From the NCBI RefSeq assembly GCF_023856365.1, contig NW_026042768.1:1-64000 (forward strand): a stretch of 64,000 bases of DNA. The letters are read 5' to 3'. The translations under genes were made by a program, and so were the position numbers. The stretch is from Brienomyrus brachyistius. Lineage: Eukaryota; Chordata; Actinopteri; Osteoglossiformes; Mormyridae. Position 1 is the first letter of the stretch; every line of letters begins with the position of its first letter. This document shows positions 47,060 to 58,999 of this stretch, piece after piece. The notes below the pieces were generated by a model that saw nothing but the letters and a program-made list of their open reading frames with translations, was not told where the DNA came from and searched no databases.

Positions 47060-48312
47060 TTTTTTGTGTTTGTGAAAACGGGTCTTTAATTGGGGAAACG
47101 GAGCGGGTAGAGCAGGACGGAACGCAGGCATTGACAAACTACAATGACGGACAGGGCAAACAGGTAAGACCAGGACTTAAAATAGGTCATGACTAATCAA
47201 AGTAATCGGGCAAAGCAGGAGACGATCAGGGAAGCACACGTGGGTAATCAGGGGGCGTGGCACACACGAGGAGCGGACAAGCCGGGCATATATGTATATC
47301 TATATAAAACCTCATTAATGAGGGACAGGGAACAGAACGGACAGACAGAACTGGCACAGGGGAAGGAGCCAGGACAAGACTTGACATAAGACAGGAAAGG
47401 CAGAGAAACAGATCAGAAAGGGGGACACGGAGGGAACAGGCAGGACAAAAGGACCGGGAGTGAACGAAGGGAACATCGGGGGAAAGAGGAGCAGAAGCCA
47501 GAGGGACGAGGGACAAAGAGAGGAGGGACAGAGACAGGAGGAACAAAGCGAGGGGGAGCAGAGGCAGGAGGGACAAAGACGGGAGGCCAGGGAGAGAAGG
47601 AGGGGGGAACCAAGAGGAGCCCGAGGGAGACCCAGCGGGCGACGGGAGGCAGCCGGAAGGGCTGCAGGCGGCCGGGAGGCCGGAGCCGGAGGGGCCGAGG
47701 AGACGGGGTGAGGGACAGACGCAGGGACGAAGGAGGGAGTCGGAGGGGAGACCAGGGAAGGGGACGAAGGAGCTGGAAGGGACCCTGGCGAGGGCAAGGA
47801 GAGAGGGGGAGCCGCAGCAGACGGCGACGTCCTCCGACACGCCAGAGCGGGAGGACCAGCAGGCGAATGAGGAGCCGCCGTCGGGGGGCCCGCAGGCAAC
47901 CGATAAGACGCCGGAGGAGGGACCGAGGCAGGGCGACGAGGCCGCGGAGGGGGACCCGCAGACGACAGCCGACCCGGAGGGCCAGGACCCGCAGGTGCCG
48001 ACCAAGCCCTAGCGCCGGCGAGGGAGGGCGAGCCAGGGGGCTGGGCGGGTGGGACCCCAGCCGTGCGTCCTGTGTCCTCTCCCCTTATGGGACACAGACA
48101 TAAGGACCTGCGGCCGGGGTCGGGCTCGTCGGGGTGAGGGTACCAGAGTCACAGGGGGAGAAGGGACTGGAGTGGGGCCAGGGACTGGAGCTGCAGGCTG
48201 CAGAGGGGGGCGCCTGCCCGGGAGCTGCAGGCAGGGAAAGCGCCTCGGACGTGGGCGCGGTAGCTGCAGGCAGCGGAGACGGCTGCTCGGGCTCTGGGGC
48301 CGCAGGGGGCAC
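47060..48312. repeat. GC/purine-rich element of the GGGGGCGTGGCACAC family
   Basis: The stretch 47085-47290 matches the 7015-7311 element (TTTAATTGGGG..., ACGTGGGTAATCAGGGGGCG, GCCGGGCAT). It continues into 1 kb of purine-rich GGGACAGAGAGG-type sequence that becomes GC-rich. Long frames on both strands (up to 259 codons) are composition artefacts. It interrupts the tandem array, whose remnant resumes near 48325. Confidence 0.6.
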
Positions 48313-48377
48313 TTATTTTATTATATAAAATAAGTGTCACACAACCGGGTGACATGCCTTGCCTGCTTGTGGGATGA

Positions 48378-48800
48378 GGAAGACTCAGGGACTGGAAATG
48401 GGATTAAAACTGAAGATGTGCTCATTCCTTTGTGTATTTACAAATTTTCCTTCCGTCAGACATGAGGAGTTTGCTGCTATATTTGGCACTAATAGAGATT
48501 CTGATGCTGCTATTTTTATTGTCTATTAGTTTGTTATTATTTACAAGTTCTGTTGTGTTTTTGCATTTTTCTCTTCTGGTTAATTAACTGCTGTCTGTTT
48601 GCTGTGAAGTATGAGTGTGGTGAGTAAGACTCAGGGACTGGAAGTGGGATTACAACTAAAGATAACATGCTTATTCCTTTTTGTATTGTTTACAAATTTC
48701 CTTCCGTCAAACATGAGGAGTTTGCTGCTATATTGTGCACTAACAGAGATTCTGATGCTGCTATTTTTATTGTTTATAAATGTGTTATTGTTTCCAAGTT
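48378..48800 (+). repeat. Tandem duplication, 246-bp period
   Basis: ACTCAGGGACTGG at 48383 and 48629 starts two diverged copies, each holding CATGAGGAGTTTGCTGCTAT and AGAGATTCTGATGCTGC. Confidence 0.85.
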
Positions 48801-48884
48801 GAGTATTCAATAAATGCTAAATTGAGAAATTTTGTGTATCGTTTGTTATTATTAGTGTGATATTTTACCATGCAAATAGAGGGG

Positions 48885-48980
48885 AAAACGTCCAATTATC
48901 GGCCAAAAAAATCAGCAGCATATATCGGCCATCGCCTGACCCTTGACTTGAAAAACCCATATCGGTCGACCTCTAGTAAC
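48885..48980. repeat. DNA-transposon end scrap
   Basis: ATATCGGTCGACCTCTAGT and ATATCGGCCATCGCC phrases are common at the ends of dispersed fish elements. Confidence 0.45.
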
Positions 48981-50319
48981 AGTACATTCTGTCCAATTCA
49001 TCCATCGAGTTAAGTCACACACCCACTTGAGGGGGCACTCCGGCAGACGTGAGGATGGGGATGTTCTTTCCGCTATAACATCCACTGCAGAAGTACATCT
49101 CGCTCCTGTTCACAGGGCTTACTTCAATGATGAAGCAGGGCTGGTTGTCTGGACAAGAAGTTGTCCTGCTGCTGGGTCTCGGTGCCGTTTTTCCACCTAA
49201 GCTTGAAGGTGGAAATGTGTTCCAACTTGGTCCCTGGGACTGCAGCATAGCCAAACATCGCGAGCAGCGTCGGCCACACCCACCACCAGAACCATCACAC
49301 CGTCCTATACACATAAAGAAGAACTAAAACATAGAGTGTTGTGACAATCTATGCGTTAATGTTTGGCAGCATAGGTGATTCATTAAAATTATACCGAAGA
49401 ATGGAAAATGTGATATTTAGAATATTTTTTGCCATTTAGTAGCTAATTTAAGCACTTACCCAATGCCTCAATTTGTTTTAGGTCAGTAATGTCTGAGCCA
49501 AAAGAATGAATGTATGAATTTAATACAATTCACCCACTCCCACCCACACACAAATCTGAAATTCAATTTAAGACACTTCTTAAACATTAGTGCATTAACA
49601 AAAAAGGAAAATCTTAAGAGATTCAGTAGGATTTTCTATGTTAGACTTAAGCTAATAGTTCAATAGTTTTTACATATTTCAATATACCAATTTGACTTTA
49701 ATGTTGAAACAGATGCTAAAACATGGAATAATTTCATAACTAGAGAAACATGTTATTCACAAACACTAGCAAAGGTAGCTTATAGTTAAGCTTACTTAAG
49801 TCAGCAAGTCAGGCTACAGTGTGTAAGAATAGTCGTAAACGATAATTTGTCTCAGTCTTACATGACAGAATAAGTAAACAGAAAATATAAAATGGCTGAA
49901 ACAGCGTCATTAACGCCAGCTACAGTAGAGGCGCAGAAAAGGTGTCATGACTGAAGTATTCCCAAACTCTGGAAGACCGTATGCGAGCCTTTTTTGCCGC
50001 GTGTTTCTCCAGAGGCTCCGGAGCTCCGCTGGTTGAGACAGCCATGTTGGTTCATGTGCAGGGGGACGAGCGGCAAATTTCTTTTTTGCAGGGTGGTAGG
50101 TGATGTCTCATTAATATTTATGAGAGAAGTGCTACATGATTGGCCAGTGCATGCCAGTGCATGCCCAAAATGGTGCGGCACTGCATCCAAGCCTGCGGCA
50201 CTCAGAGTCACAAATACAGTGGAAACCATTTGTAGTAATTACGTCTGTCTGGCTGATTTCCAACTAATTGATATTTGTATATTTATTACATGAATATAAG
50301 GTAATATAAGGTAATAGAA

Positions 50320-50765
50320 GAGGTATTTAATGGTTTTCCATCTGAGGAATTTGCAAAAAACTGCAGTGCATGATGGGTCGGACCTAAAGGCTGCCTTAAC
50401 GTCCTCATCTGTATGACGACATACATCAAGACTAGGAAGGTGCATAATGTTCATGTCTGGTTGCGTTTGTTGGTCCAGAAAGTAATTCAATTTCGCCATG
50501 TAGGTTACGTTCTTAAAAACTGCTTGGATATAGCCCGATTATATGCTGTGGGCCTTTTAATTTCTTTGTTTACCAGGTAGGCTACCTTCTTTAAACTGCG
50601 TTTTGTTAGACTACATATTTAGGGAGGTCTTTATAAATTTATAGTAGTCTTCATAAATATGTGCATAGTTTAGCCTAACCCAGCCACTTAAGGGAGAAAG
50701 CCAGCTCAACTAGGTGTCGGTCCCAAGCCCGGATTAATGGGGAGGGTTGGCGTCAAGAAATAAAG
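50320..50765 (-). repeat. Dispersed repeat, copy 2
   Basis: Inverse of 37760-38024, longer by about 180 bp in the middle. Confidence 0.7.
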
Positions 50766-51034
50766 AGACTGTATCTTCACTGCATGACTGATGTCAAAAT
50801 GTGTGAAATATGTGGTTGTATTAATAAATGCATTAAAGTAGGTTAATGATTCTGTGCTGTCTAAATTGTATAGAAAATTTCTACGTATAGCCAAACAAAT
50901 CTCCTCCTGTTTGAAAAGGCATAGAAAAAGCAATTTAGCCACTAAAACTTTACAGTTTTTGTGAGGGACAGTCGAATTCTCTCGTTTCTCTCGTCAAGTT
51001 TTTTTGTGATCCTGCACCTACACTTTGCCGGCCC

Positions 51035-51150
51035 CAGGAGGATGGGCTCCCCCTTTGAGTTTGGTCCCTCCCAAGGTTTCTTCCTTCTTGGGAGTTTTTC
51101 CATCCTATCGGCGCCTATGGCTTACTCACTGGGGGCTTTGGGTGGGCATG
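51035..51150 (+). repeat. Fish interspersed repeat fragment
   Basis: GGATGGGCTCCCCCTTTGAG, CCCAAGGTTTCTTCCT and CTTACTCACTGGGGG correspond in reverse to 17815-17910 and directly to 61320-61440. Confidence 0.65.
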
Positions 51151-53739
51151 ATATAAAGCAAAGCATTTTCCCTCCCAGTTTCCTCCTCTGGTCCACATTG
51201 CAGGACCATCAGCCATCAGAAACAGTCAGACGGTCTCCTTCAGCTTCTTTAGTGTCCTTGGAAGCCAAGGCAGTTTTAGGTCTGAGAAGAGGTTTATCAG
51301 AAGGACACATATTACGTCGTTTGTCCTGAAATGTAACATGGGGAGGAAAAGTTAAGCGGTTTAGTCAGATTGGAGTCGTTTATTCAGCAGTGGCAGCGCC
51401 AGTGACTTAATGCTACAGGTGCTATAGGGGAGTGAGATTATTTAGACCGGGTGCTTTAGCTTTTCAGCTTATGTAGATGGTGTATAGAAGCACACAGCAC
51501 GATAAGCTACAGCATGGATAAAATAGGATAAAATATGAAATTCTAACGTCTAGCTCACAGAGCCTCTATGTGTACTTTGAAGAAAAAATACACTACAAGT
51601 ATGCTGTAAAAACCGCAAAAATGTCTTACACAATATACAGATTTTACAGATAGTTAAAGAAAAAATGAAACCAATATTTTGGGGGTGCTGTGGGGGTACT
51701 ATGGTCATTGGAGGAGGAGCTAGAGCCCCCCCCCCCAAGCTTTTCCTTGGTGCTGCCACTGTTGTTCAGATTAAAAGTAACATTGTCATTAATAAACAGT
51801 ACTCTGATCAAATTTTTGCATGTACAAACACAATCAAAGTTTAACCACATGTTTAGACACAATTCACACACCTGTTACATTTCCATAATGCTAAGACTCT
51901 CTACACTTACTTCATCCACTTTCTTGTTTGGTACACAGTCATTTGATGGATGTGTAAGATCATTACCAGACCGTCTGCTGCAAACTCTACAGTTAATGAA
52001 TGGCTGCAAAAACACACAGACACACAAAAACAGTATTTAAAGAGTGGTGGGCAATAAATACAGTGAGAGAAGGTGTAGTAAAGATATATCTAATGATTTA
52101 AGGCAGAGCTGCTGGAGTGCAGGGTTTAATGACACAGAACAATTTTAGAGGAAAGAGCTTCCAAAGCAGGGTCACCATAAGGCTATATTATACAAAGCAA
52201 GTTCATCTAAAAGTATGAACAACAAATCCCGTTTAACTGAACACTGCTCTGTATTAAAATACTGTCCTCCGATCAAGCTAAGTGGTCCTGTAGTTCACTA
52301 TTTAAAGAGGTAAATTTAAAGGGTAATTCACACTGCACATCTACCCTGCTCTGACCAGGTTTAATTACTGGCTTTCTAATTAAAACAAGAGTTAAGTCCT
52401 GCCCTTTCACCACAAAACACCACACTGCCATTTAAGGCTGATTTCAACAATGAGTTTTAGTTAACCTGGCTCGATTGAGTTAACTCTGGGTATGTAAAAC
52501 CCGCTTTGTAGTACAGCCCACAGGTCTTTAAATAAGGCCAGCTAGGGTTCATAGCTCGAAGCATAATCTACAGGTCACCCCTCAGATGATTAGCATTTGC
52601 TTCTGCCTGGTAATCCAGCCTTTAAGCCTGTAAACCTACTAAAATTTGAGAATAAGGTGAAGGAACTGGCTCTTTGAGGCCACCTATGTATTTGTTACTT
52701 TATTGTTGGCTAACTTTCCCCCGCAGGGCATCAAAAAAGTTAACATGAACCTAAATTAATTTGCTAACTGATATGTCCAATGCTCACAGTCACAGTGACT
52801 CTTTACTTACCCTCTTGTCCATGAAAATACAGTCAGCCCGATGGTCTGTTGCAGTTGACTTTGGACATTTTGTTGCTCTCAAGAGAATCTCAATGTCAAT
52901 GTATTCACTGCTGATCTAAATCACATAAACACGTTATATACAAAATTGCCTACAACTGTTTTAAAGGCAATATAACAAACAATAATCACCCAAAAAATGG
53001 CAAACTGTCACAGACTTGACTGCAGCAGATTCAGAGAGAAACTGTGAGAAGGTAAAATTGACCAGGGCTGAGATATACAACCATCACTTTCATTGTGAAG
53101 AGACATTAAGCATCATATGCATTGAAATTAAAACATCAAAATCAATGTGATACTCATTAGTTCAGCTTGCAGATGATGAAAGTTTCACACTTTTGTAAAC
53201 ACTTTCTCAGCAGTTACCTTCGGACGGCCCTGGATGTTATAGAAATTCATGTGCTGACGGGTTCCTTGATGAGCATTTTCGACTGCGAGTTTAATGGCCG
53301 TCTTGTGAGTGCAGGGAGACTGTGGTAATCTTGCTGGGCCTCTGTGGAGATAAGCAGAGCTCCATAAGCCAAAACCAGAAGCAGCAGGCGGGTCATCTTC
53401 CTCTCAGCTTTGAAGGGAGAAGCAGGACTGAGGACACTGATCTGTGGTCCCCTTATCCAGCACGTCCAGGGGCGTGTCCTTCACTCGAAACAAACAGACC
53501 TTTGAACAACATTGGAAAACTCTTCAGGATGAATTGAGGCAGGTGGTCAAGTGGGTTTATTGTTATTTCAGCAATATACACAGTACACAGTGAAAGGAAA
53601 CATTGTTCCTCCTGGACCACGGTGCAACACAAAGAAGAAAAACAGAAACAACACAAGATGACACAAGTGCGGGCAAGATAGAACTATACAGAGTGAAAGG
53701 AGCACAAACAGAGGGAGAAAGTGCAAGATAAACACAAGA

Positions 53740-54090
53740 GCAACAATACAATACTACAGGACAAGACAGCGCAGTCAAGAACACAGAGTGCAGCCAGAGC
53801 TAACCTGAATAGGGGCATCAAGGTTGCCAGGCAGGCAGAGAAACAGAAAATAGAGGTCTACTTCACATACAACAACCCACAGTGGGTGTGGCAGGGAATA
53901 CAACACATTACAAACTTCAAAGGCAACAACACCGTCACTGTTAACAGCAACGCCCTTTTAGCAAAGGAGCTAAACAGCTTCTTTGCTCGTCTGGAGGAAC
54001 ACAGAGCAGACATAGCCACACTGCCCCCTCCCCCAATCTCCAGCACTCACAGACTCCCTCTGCAGGAACACCACGCGAGAAGGCACATTG
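53740..54090 (+). pseudogene. LINE ORF2 fragment upstream of RT (Rex1-like)
   Basis: RANLNRGIKVARQAEKQKIE, FTYNNPQWVWQGIQHITNFK and NALLAKELNSFFARLEEH form the linker before RT in fish Rex1/L2-type LINEs. Open but without start or RT core. Confidence 0.65.
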
Positions 54091-54106
54091 CATCTCTAGG
54101 TGTGTG

Positions 54107-54660
54107 GAGTTTAAGACAAGGCAAGTGATGCTACGATAATATAATTCCTTGGTAAGACCCCACCTAGAATATTGTGTGCGGGTTTGGTTACCATACCTTA
54201 AGAAGGACATTGCTGCCTTGGAAAAGGTGCAACGTAGGGCAACGAGAATGATTCCTGGTCTTAGAGGAATGTCTAATGAGGAGAGGTTAGCTGAGCTGAA
54301 TCTGTTTAGCCTCGAGCAAAGGAGACTAAGGGGGGACATAATCCAGGTGTTTAAGATTCTAACAGGTCTGGATGCTGTTCAGCCAAATGGCTATTTCAAT
54401 GTTAGTTTAAATACCAGAACTCGTGGCCATAAGTGGAAATTAGCTGGAGAACATTTTAAAACGAATTTGATGAAGCATTTCTGTACACAGCGTGTAGTTA
54501 GAGTATGGAATAGTCTTCCTGTTATTGTAACACAAGCTAAAACCCTGGGTTCTTTTAAATCAGAGCTAGATAAGATTTTTGAGCTATTAGCTAAGTTCTC
54601 CTCAAAGGAGCTTGATGGGCCGAATGGCCTCCTCTCATTTGTAAATCTCTTTGGTTCTTA
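54107..54660 (+). pseudogene. LINE RT C-terminus and 3-prime tail (CR1/L2-like)
   Basis: LEYCVRVWLPYLKKDIAALE, RGMSNEERLAELNLFSLEQR, VVRVWNSLPVIVTQAKTLGS and the tail GATGGGCCGAATGGCCTCCT followed by TTGGTTCTTATG. It is a younger relative of 17375-17668. The 3-prime end is complete, the 5-prime end truncated. It lies between two fragments of a different LINE (53740-54090 and 54662-54760). Confidence 0.75.
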
Positions 54661-54661
54661 T

Positions 54662-54760
54662 GAGTCAGCTTACAGAGATGAGGTCCAGAAACTGATAGGT
54701 TGGAGTTCAGCAAACAATTTGGCACTAAACAGCACAAAGACAAAGGAATCACTGACTTCA
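54662..54760 (+). pseudogene. LINE RT fragment after the catalytic motif (Rex1-like)
   Basis: SAYRDEVQKLIGWSSANNLA and LNSTKTKE match the region just after the RT active site in the same family as 53740-54090. A GGAT run follows at 54792. Confidence 0.55.
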
Positions 54761-54899
54761 GGAAGGATGGAGGCGACACTGGCCTGCCTAGATGGATGGA
54801 TGGATGTTTTTATTGACATTGTAAGTACAATGAGATTTAGTTTGGAACGCGCCAGCAGCTACACAGTATATTTACAATTATATAGATTGTGAGGCATAA

Positions 54900-55680
54900 A
54901 ATAAGGTGTGAGTAATATAACATAACGACATAATATAAGTAATCATTAATTAATCATTACAGATGGTATGAGGTGTGAACCGCTAGGCTGCTATGGCATG
55001 TTTGGTATCAAACCGATGGAAAATCACTCCAGTTTCCAAATCTGGTCAGTGGTTACCACGAAAGTGAATATATCAAAAGTTACACCAGCCTAACGAAAAT
55101 CATCAATACAAGGGAAATCACTCTGGTCATAAATCTCAAAAGGACTGATACAGACCCCCTTCCGAAAGCCCGCCAAATGGATGGTCAGCCATTGGTCCAG
55201 GAGTCGAATTCCTGGTCACTCCTATTCACGAACTTTACACTATAAAACCTGGCACCTCAGAACAAAGCCAGGAGAGGAGAAACAGAAGGGAGGAGAAAAC
55301 AAAAGACCATCAGCACGAAGAGAGGCAGAGAACATCAGCCCAAGAGAAGAGAAGCCCACAAGAAGCCCTCCTGAAGCCTATCAGTGAAGACCCAGCTGGA
55401 CAGAGAACTGCAACCAAGCCCAAGCTTCACCAGGAGAGGGAATCAGAGGGGCTCCACTCCAACAACCGCTGCAAACACCGCGCCTCCCTGAGTGCCATCA
55501 CCCATCAGCTCATCAGCCTCCGCAACCAACTGCCAAGACCCCCCCCCCCCACTCTGCAACCAAGTAAACAAACTTCCTTTCATTTATAACAACCTAAACT
55601 CCTATTCACCTGCTATATTACTTTAGGACAGTATTTCCACAAATTGCTTGCTTTGCAGAACAGTATTTTCCCTTTTAAGG
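54900..55680. other. No gene seen
   Basis: Purine-rich 55260-55400 and a poly-C run at about 55540. The 68-codon frame at 55181 is unsupported. Confidence 0.4.
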
Positions 55681-55688
55681 TTACTCAT

Positions 55689-55792
55689 TTTAAATCTGGT
55701 CATTGCATTTTCATGATTACATTGTTTGTGTCCACTCCGTTATTTCGTGTTTATTGTTTGTTAGGTGTAATGTCTGTCTTATGTTAGTTATA
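55689..55792 (+). repeat. Direct repeat left of the satellite
   Basis: TAAATCTGGTCATTGCATT through GTGTAATGTCTGTCTTATG, matched at 59900-59997. Confidence 0.8.
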
Positions 55793-55799
55793 GGAATAA

Positions 55800-56870
55800 A
55801 TGCATGTCTTTTACACAACTTCAGCCTCCGTTCATTGAGTGCTCACAAGAATCCCTGCCTGTGCGATCTACGCTCTGAAACCTCAAATTCGCCTGAAATA
55901 TCGCGAGACTCTCTCTCATTGGCCGTGAGGGGAGCTTCGCTACCGATCGTTTACATTACCTGGTGACGCAGCTCGTTGGACAAGCCTTCTATTCTAACCC
56001 AGGTTATTACGTGATACTGGTTATTAATGAGTTCCATTTAAGTCACACATTAACAGACTCACGGTGTTTCGCAATTGAGTTTGAGCCGACCATTCAGCAT
56101 AAAAATTGGTTAATAATCACAAGGCACAAGGTTTAAACTTATTCTGAGCACACAATTTAAACTTTTTATGACCGAACGTGCAGTGAAGAAGCGCTACTGT
56201 CAACTGGTTGCAAAAGTCGCACTCATGGCAATCTGAAGGCATTTAAGCGGGATCATATGGGCTTATTATAGTTATTTTTATTTCTATTATTAGTAGTTAT
56301 ATTATTTTGTTTTATTTTCGGTGATTTCATTGTAGTTCTTTCGTATTAAACTGCAGTAAACTTTAACCCTATGTCTGACGAGATTCTCAGATGTAGCGCT
56401 TTGTTTCCAGGTTCAATTCGGACGAGTGTCTCCGTTTCTATATATCCTGGGAGAGATCTCTCTATTAGCGAACGGGAATACTTGTTATGAGGTTCTAACC
56501 TAAATTATGTTGCGCTTGGACATAAGACCGATAGCTTAGTTACCTATCAGGATCATACTCGTATGTGTGTGCCTGCTTTAGACAAAGCAAGTTTAACACA
56601 ACTTTGCGCTGTGAGCCAAGTGTGTGTCATTTAGAAATTGGGAGTCTCCTGTGCTTGAGACCCGCCGTGGTTAAGCACCATTTGCGACGAGATATAGTGC
56701 ACTCACAATTTAAATCTGTCGCCGTAACGCGTGCGCCGTCTCGCTTCAGTAATTGTTTTAAGGGGTTTTATACTGTGCAAGGCACAGAAGAAGGCCACAA
56801 GCAGCATGCGCATGCATTAAATGTGTGTGTCACTCATCTAGCGTCGGCAACCGCCTAGCTATATCTTTGG
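55800..56870. other. Unassigned sequence before the satellite
   Basis: Includes ATATCGCGAGACTCTCTC near 55900. A 97-codon frame at 56565-56858 has no recognised domain. Confidence 0.4.
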
Positions 56871-56874
56871 TTAC

Positions 56875-58985
56875 CTCTAGTGGTCAGGCATAGAACTACC
56901 ACTCCATTTCGAAATTGCGCCTCTAGTGGCCAGGCATAGAACTACCACTCAATTTCGATATTGCGCCTCTAGTGGCCAGGCATAGAACTACCACTCCATT
57001 TTGATATTGCGCCCCCGGTGGTCAGGCATAGAACTACCACTCCATTTCGATATTGCGCCCCCGGTGGTCAGGCATAGAACTACCACTCCAGTTCGAAATT
57101 GCGCCTCTAGTGGTCAGGCATAGAACTACCACTCCATTTCGAAATCGCGCTTCTAGTGGTCAGGCATAGAACTACCACTCCATTTCGATATTGCGCCCCC
57201 GGTGGTCAGGCATAGAACTACCACTCCATTTCGAAATTGGGCTTCTAGTGGTCAGGCATAGAACTACCACTCAATTTTGAAATTGCGCTTCTAGTGGCAA
57301 GCCATAGAAGTACTACTCCATTTCGAAATCGCGCCTCTAGTGGTCAGGCATAGAACTACCACTCCATTTCGATATTGCGCCCCCGGTGGTCAGGCATAGA
57401 ACTACCACTTCATTTCGAAATTGCGCTTCTAGTGGTCAGGCATAGAACTACCACTCAATTTTGAAATTGCGCTTCTAGTGACAAGCCATAGAACTACTAC
57501 TCCATTTCGAAATCGCGCCTCTAGTGGTCAGGCATAGAACTACTATTCCATTTCGAAATCGTGCCTCTAGTGGTCAGGCATAGAACTACCACTCCATTTC
57601 GAAATTGCGCCTCTAGTGGCAAGCCATAGAAGTACTACTCCATTTCGAAATCGCGCCTCTAGTGGTCAGGCATAGAACTACCACTCCATTTCGATATTGC
57701 GCCCCCGGTGGTCAGGCATAGAACTACCACTTCATTTCGAAATTGCGCTTCTAGTGGTCAGGCATAGAACTACCACTCAATTTTGAAATTGCGCTTCTAG
57801 TGACAAGCCATAGAACTACTACTCCATTTCGAAATCGCGCCTCTAGTGGTCAGGCATAGAACTACTATTCCATTTCGAAATCGTGCCTCTAGTGGTCAGG
57901 CATAGAACTACCACTCCATTTCGAAATTGCGCCTCTAGTGGCCCGGCATAGAACTACCACTCAATTTCGATATTGCGCCTCTAGTGGCCAGGCATAGAAC
58001 TACCACTCCATTTTGATATTGCGCCCCCGGTGGTCAGGCATAGAACTACCACTCCATTTCGATATTGCGCCCCCGGTGGTCAGGCATAGAACTACCACTC
58101 CAGTTCGAAATTGCGCCTCTAGTGGTCAGGCATAGAACTACCACTCCATTTCGAAATCGCGCCTCTAGTGGTCAGGCATAGAACTACCACTCCATTTCGA
58201 TATTGCGCCCCCGGTGGTCAGGCATAGAACTACCACTCCATTTCGAAATTGGGCTTCTAGTGGTCAGGCATAGAACTACCACTCAATTTTGAAATTGCGC
58301 TTCTAGTGGCAAGCCATAGAAGTACTACTCCATTTCGAAATCGCGCCTCTAGTGGTCAGGCATAGAACTACCACTCCATTTCGATATTGCGCCCCCGGTG
58401 GTCAGGCATAGAACTACCACTCCATTTCGAAATTGCGCTTCTAGTGGTCAGGCATAGAACTACCACTCAATTTTGAAATTGCGCTTCTAGTGACAAGCCA
58501 TAGAACTACTACTCCATTTCGAAATCGCGCCTCTAGTGGTCAGGCATAGAACTACTATTCCATTTCGAAATCGTGCCTCTAGTGGTCAGGCATAGAACTA
58601 CCACTCCATTTCGAAATTGCACCCCCGGTGGTCAGGCATAGAACTACCACTCCATTTCGATATTGCGCCCCCGGTGGTCAGGCATAGAAGTACCACTCCA
58701 TTTCGATATTGCGCCCCCGGTGGTCAGGCATAGAACTACCACTCCAGTTCGAAATTGCGCCTCCAGTGGTCAGGCATAGAACTACCACTCCATTTCAAAA
58801 TCGCGCCTCCAGTGGTCAGGCATAGAACTACAACTCCATTTCGATATTGCGCCCCCGGTGGTCAGGCATAGAACTACCACTCCATTTCGAAATTGCGCTT
58901 CTAGTGGTCAGGCATAGAACTACCACTCAATTTTGAAATTGCGCTTCTAGTGGCAAGCCATAGCAGTGCCACTCCATTGAAATTG
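56875..58985. repeat. 46-bp satellite with higher-order repeats
   Basis: About 46 monomers of 46 bp around GGCATAGAACTACCACTCC, CATTTCGAAATTGCGC and TCTAGTGGTCA. Variants (CCCCGGTGG, CTCTAGTGG, AAGCCATAGAAGTACTAC and others) recur in fixed order. One block repeats at 322 bp (57301 and 57623) and a larger one at 1,012 bp (56949 and 57961; 57301 and 58313), that is 7 and 22 monomers. Each monomer contains the dyad AGTGGT-13 nt-ACCACT and often the palindrome ATTTCGAAAT. Confidence 0.95.
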
Positions 58986-58999
58986 CACCTCTAGTGGTC

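Larger units (their letters stand above)
49310..51900. other. Intron-like sequence of the chemerin-like gene, repeats
   Basis: Contains the dispersed repeat 50320-50765, a GGATGGGCTCCCCCTTTGAG repeat (51040-51150) and a poly-C run near 51730. No further exon with Cys pattern was found by eye. Confidence 0.5.
49015..53396 (-). pseudogene. Chemerin-like (RARRES2-like) secreted cystatin-fold gene, frame-disrupted
   Basis: Exon 1 (53218-53396) starts MTRLLLLVLAYGALLIST, a signal peptide, then DYHSLPA. The frame then needs a 1-nt shift to continue as AIKLAVENAHQG to a GTAACT donor (179 nt where 180 would keep frame). Exon 2 (52811-52915, 35 codons) has IDIEILLRATKCPKS then DCIFMDKR. Exon 3 (51911-52003, 31 codons) has PFINCRVCSRR and SNDCVPNKKVDE. 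Introns are phase 0 with consensus borders. T-C-x-K, C, C-x-x-C, then C-P-like spacing fits chemerin, a secreted immune-cell chemoattractant with a cystatin/cathelicidin fold. Candidate exons 49460-49492 (ITDLKQIEALG) and 49015-49304 (starts RCDGSGG) join each other in frame but are one base out of phase with exon 3. Either a pseudogene or two indel errors. Confidence 0.6.

Noticed and set aside
47226..48103. Long overlapping frames (up to 259 codons) on both strands
   Set aside because: They are Ser/Pro/Leu- or Arg/Gly-rich on opposite strands of the same purine-rich, GC-rich repeat, with no domain; long frames here are expected from composition.
49127..49327. Plus-strand frame opposite the last candidate exon
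   Set aside because: It has no domain and is the shadow of the minus-strand exon with acceptor and Cys-rich content.
56875..58985. CRISPR-like array
   Set aside because: There are no unique spacers. The units are contiguous monomers with higher-order variants in a eukaryotic genome.
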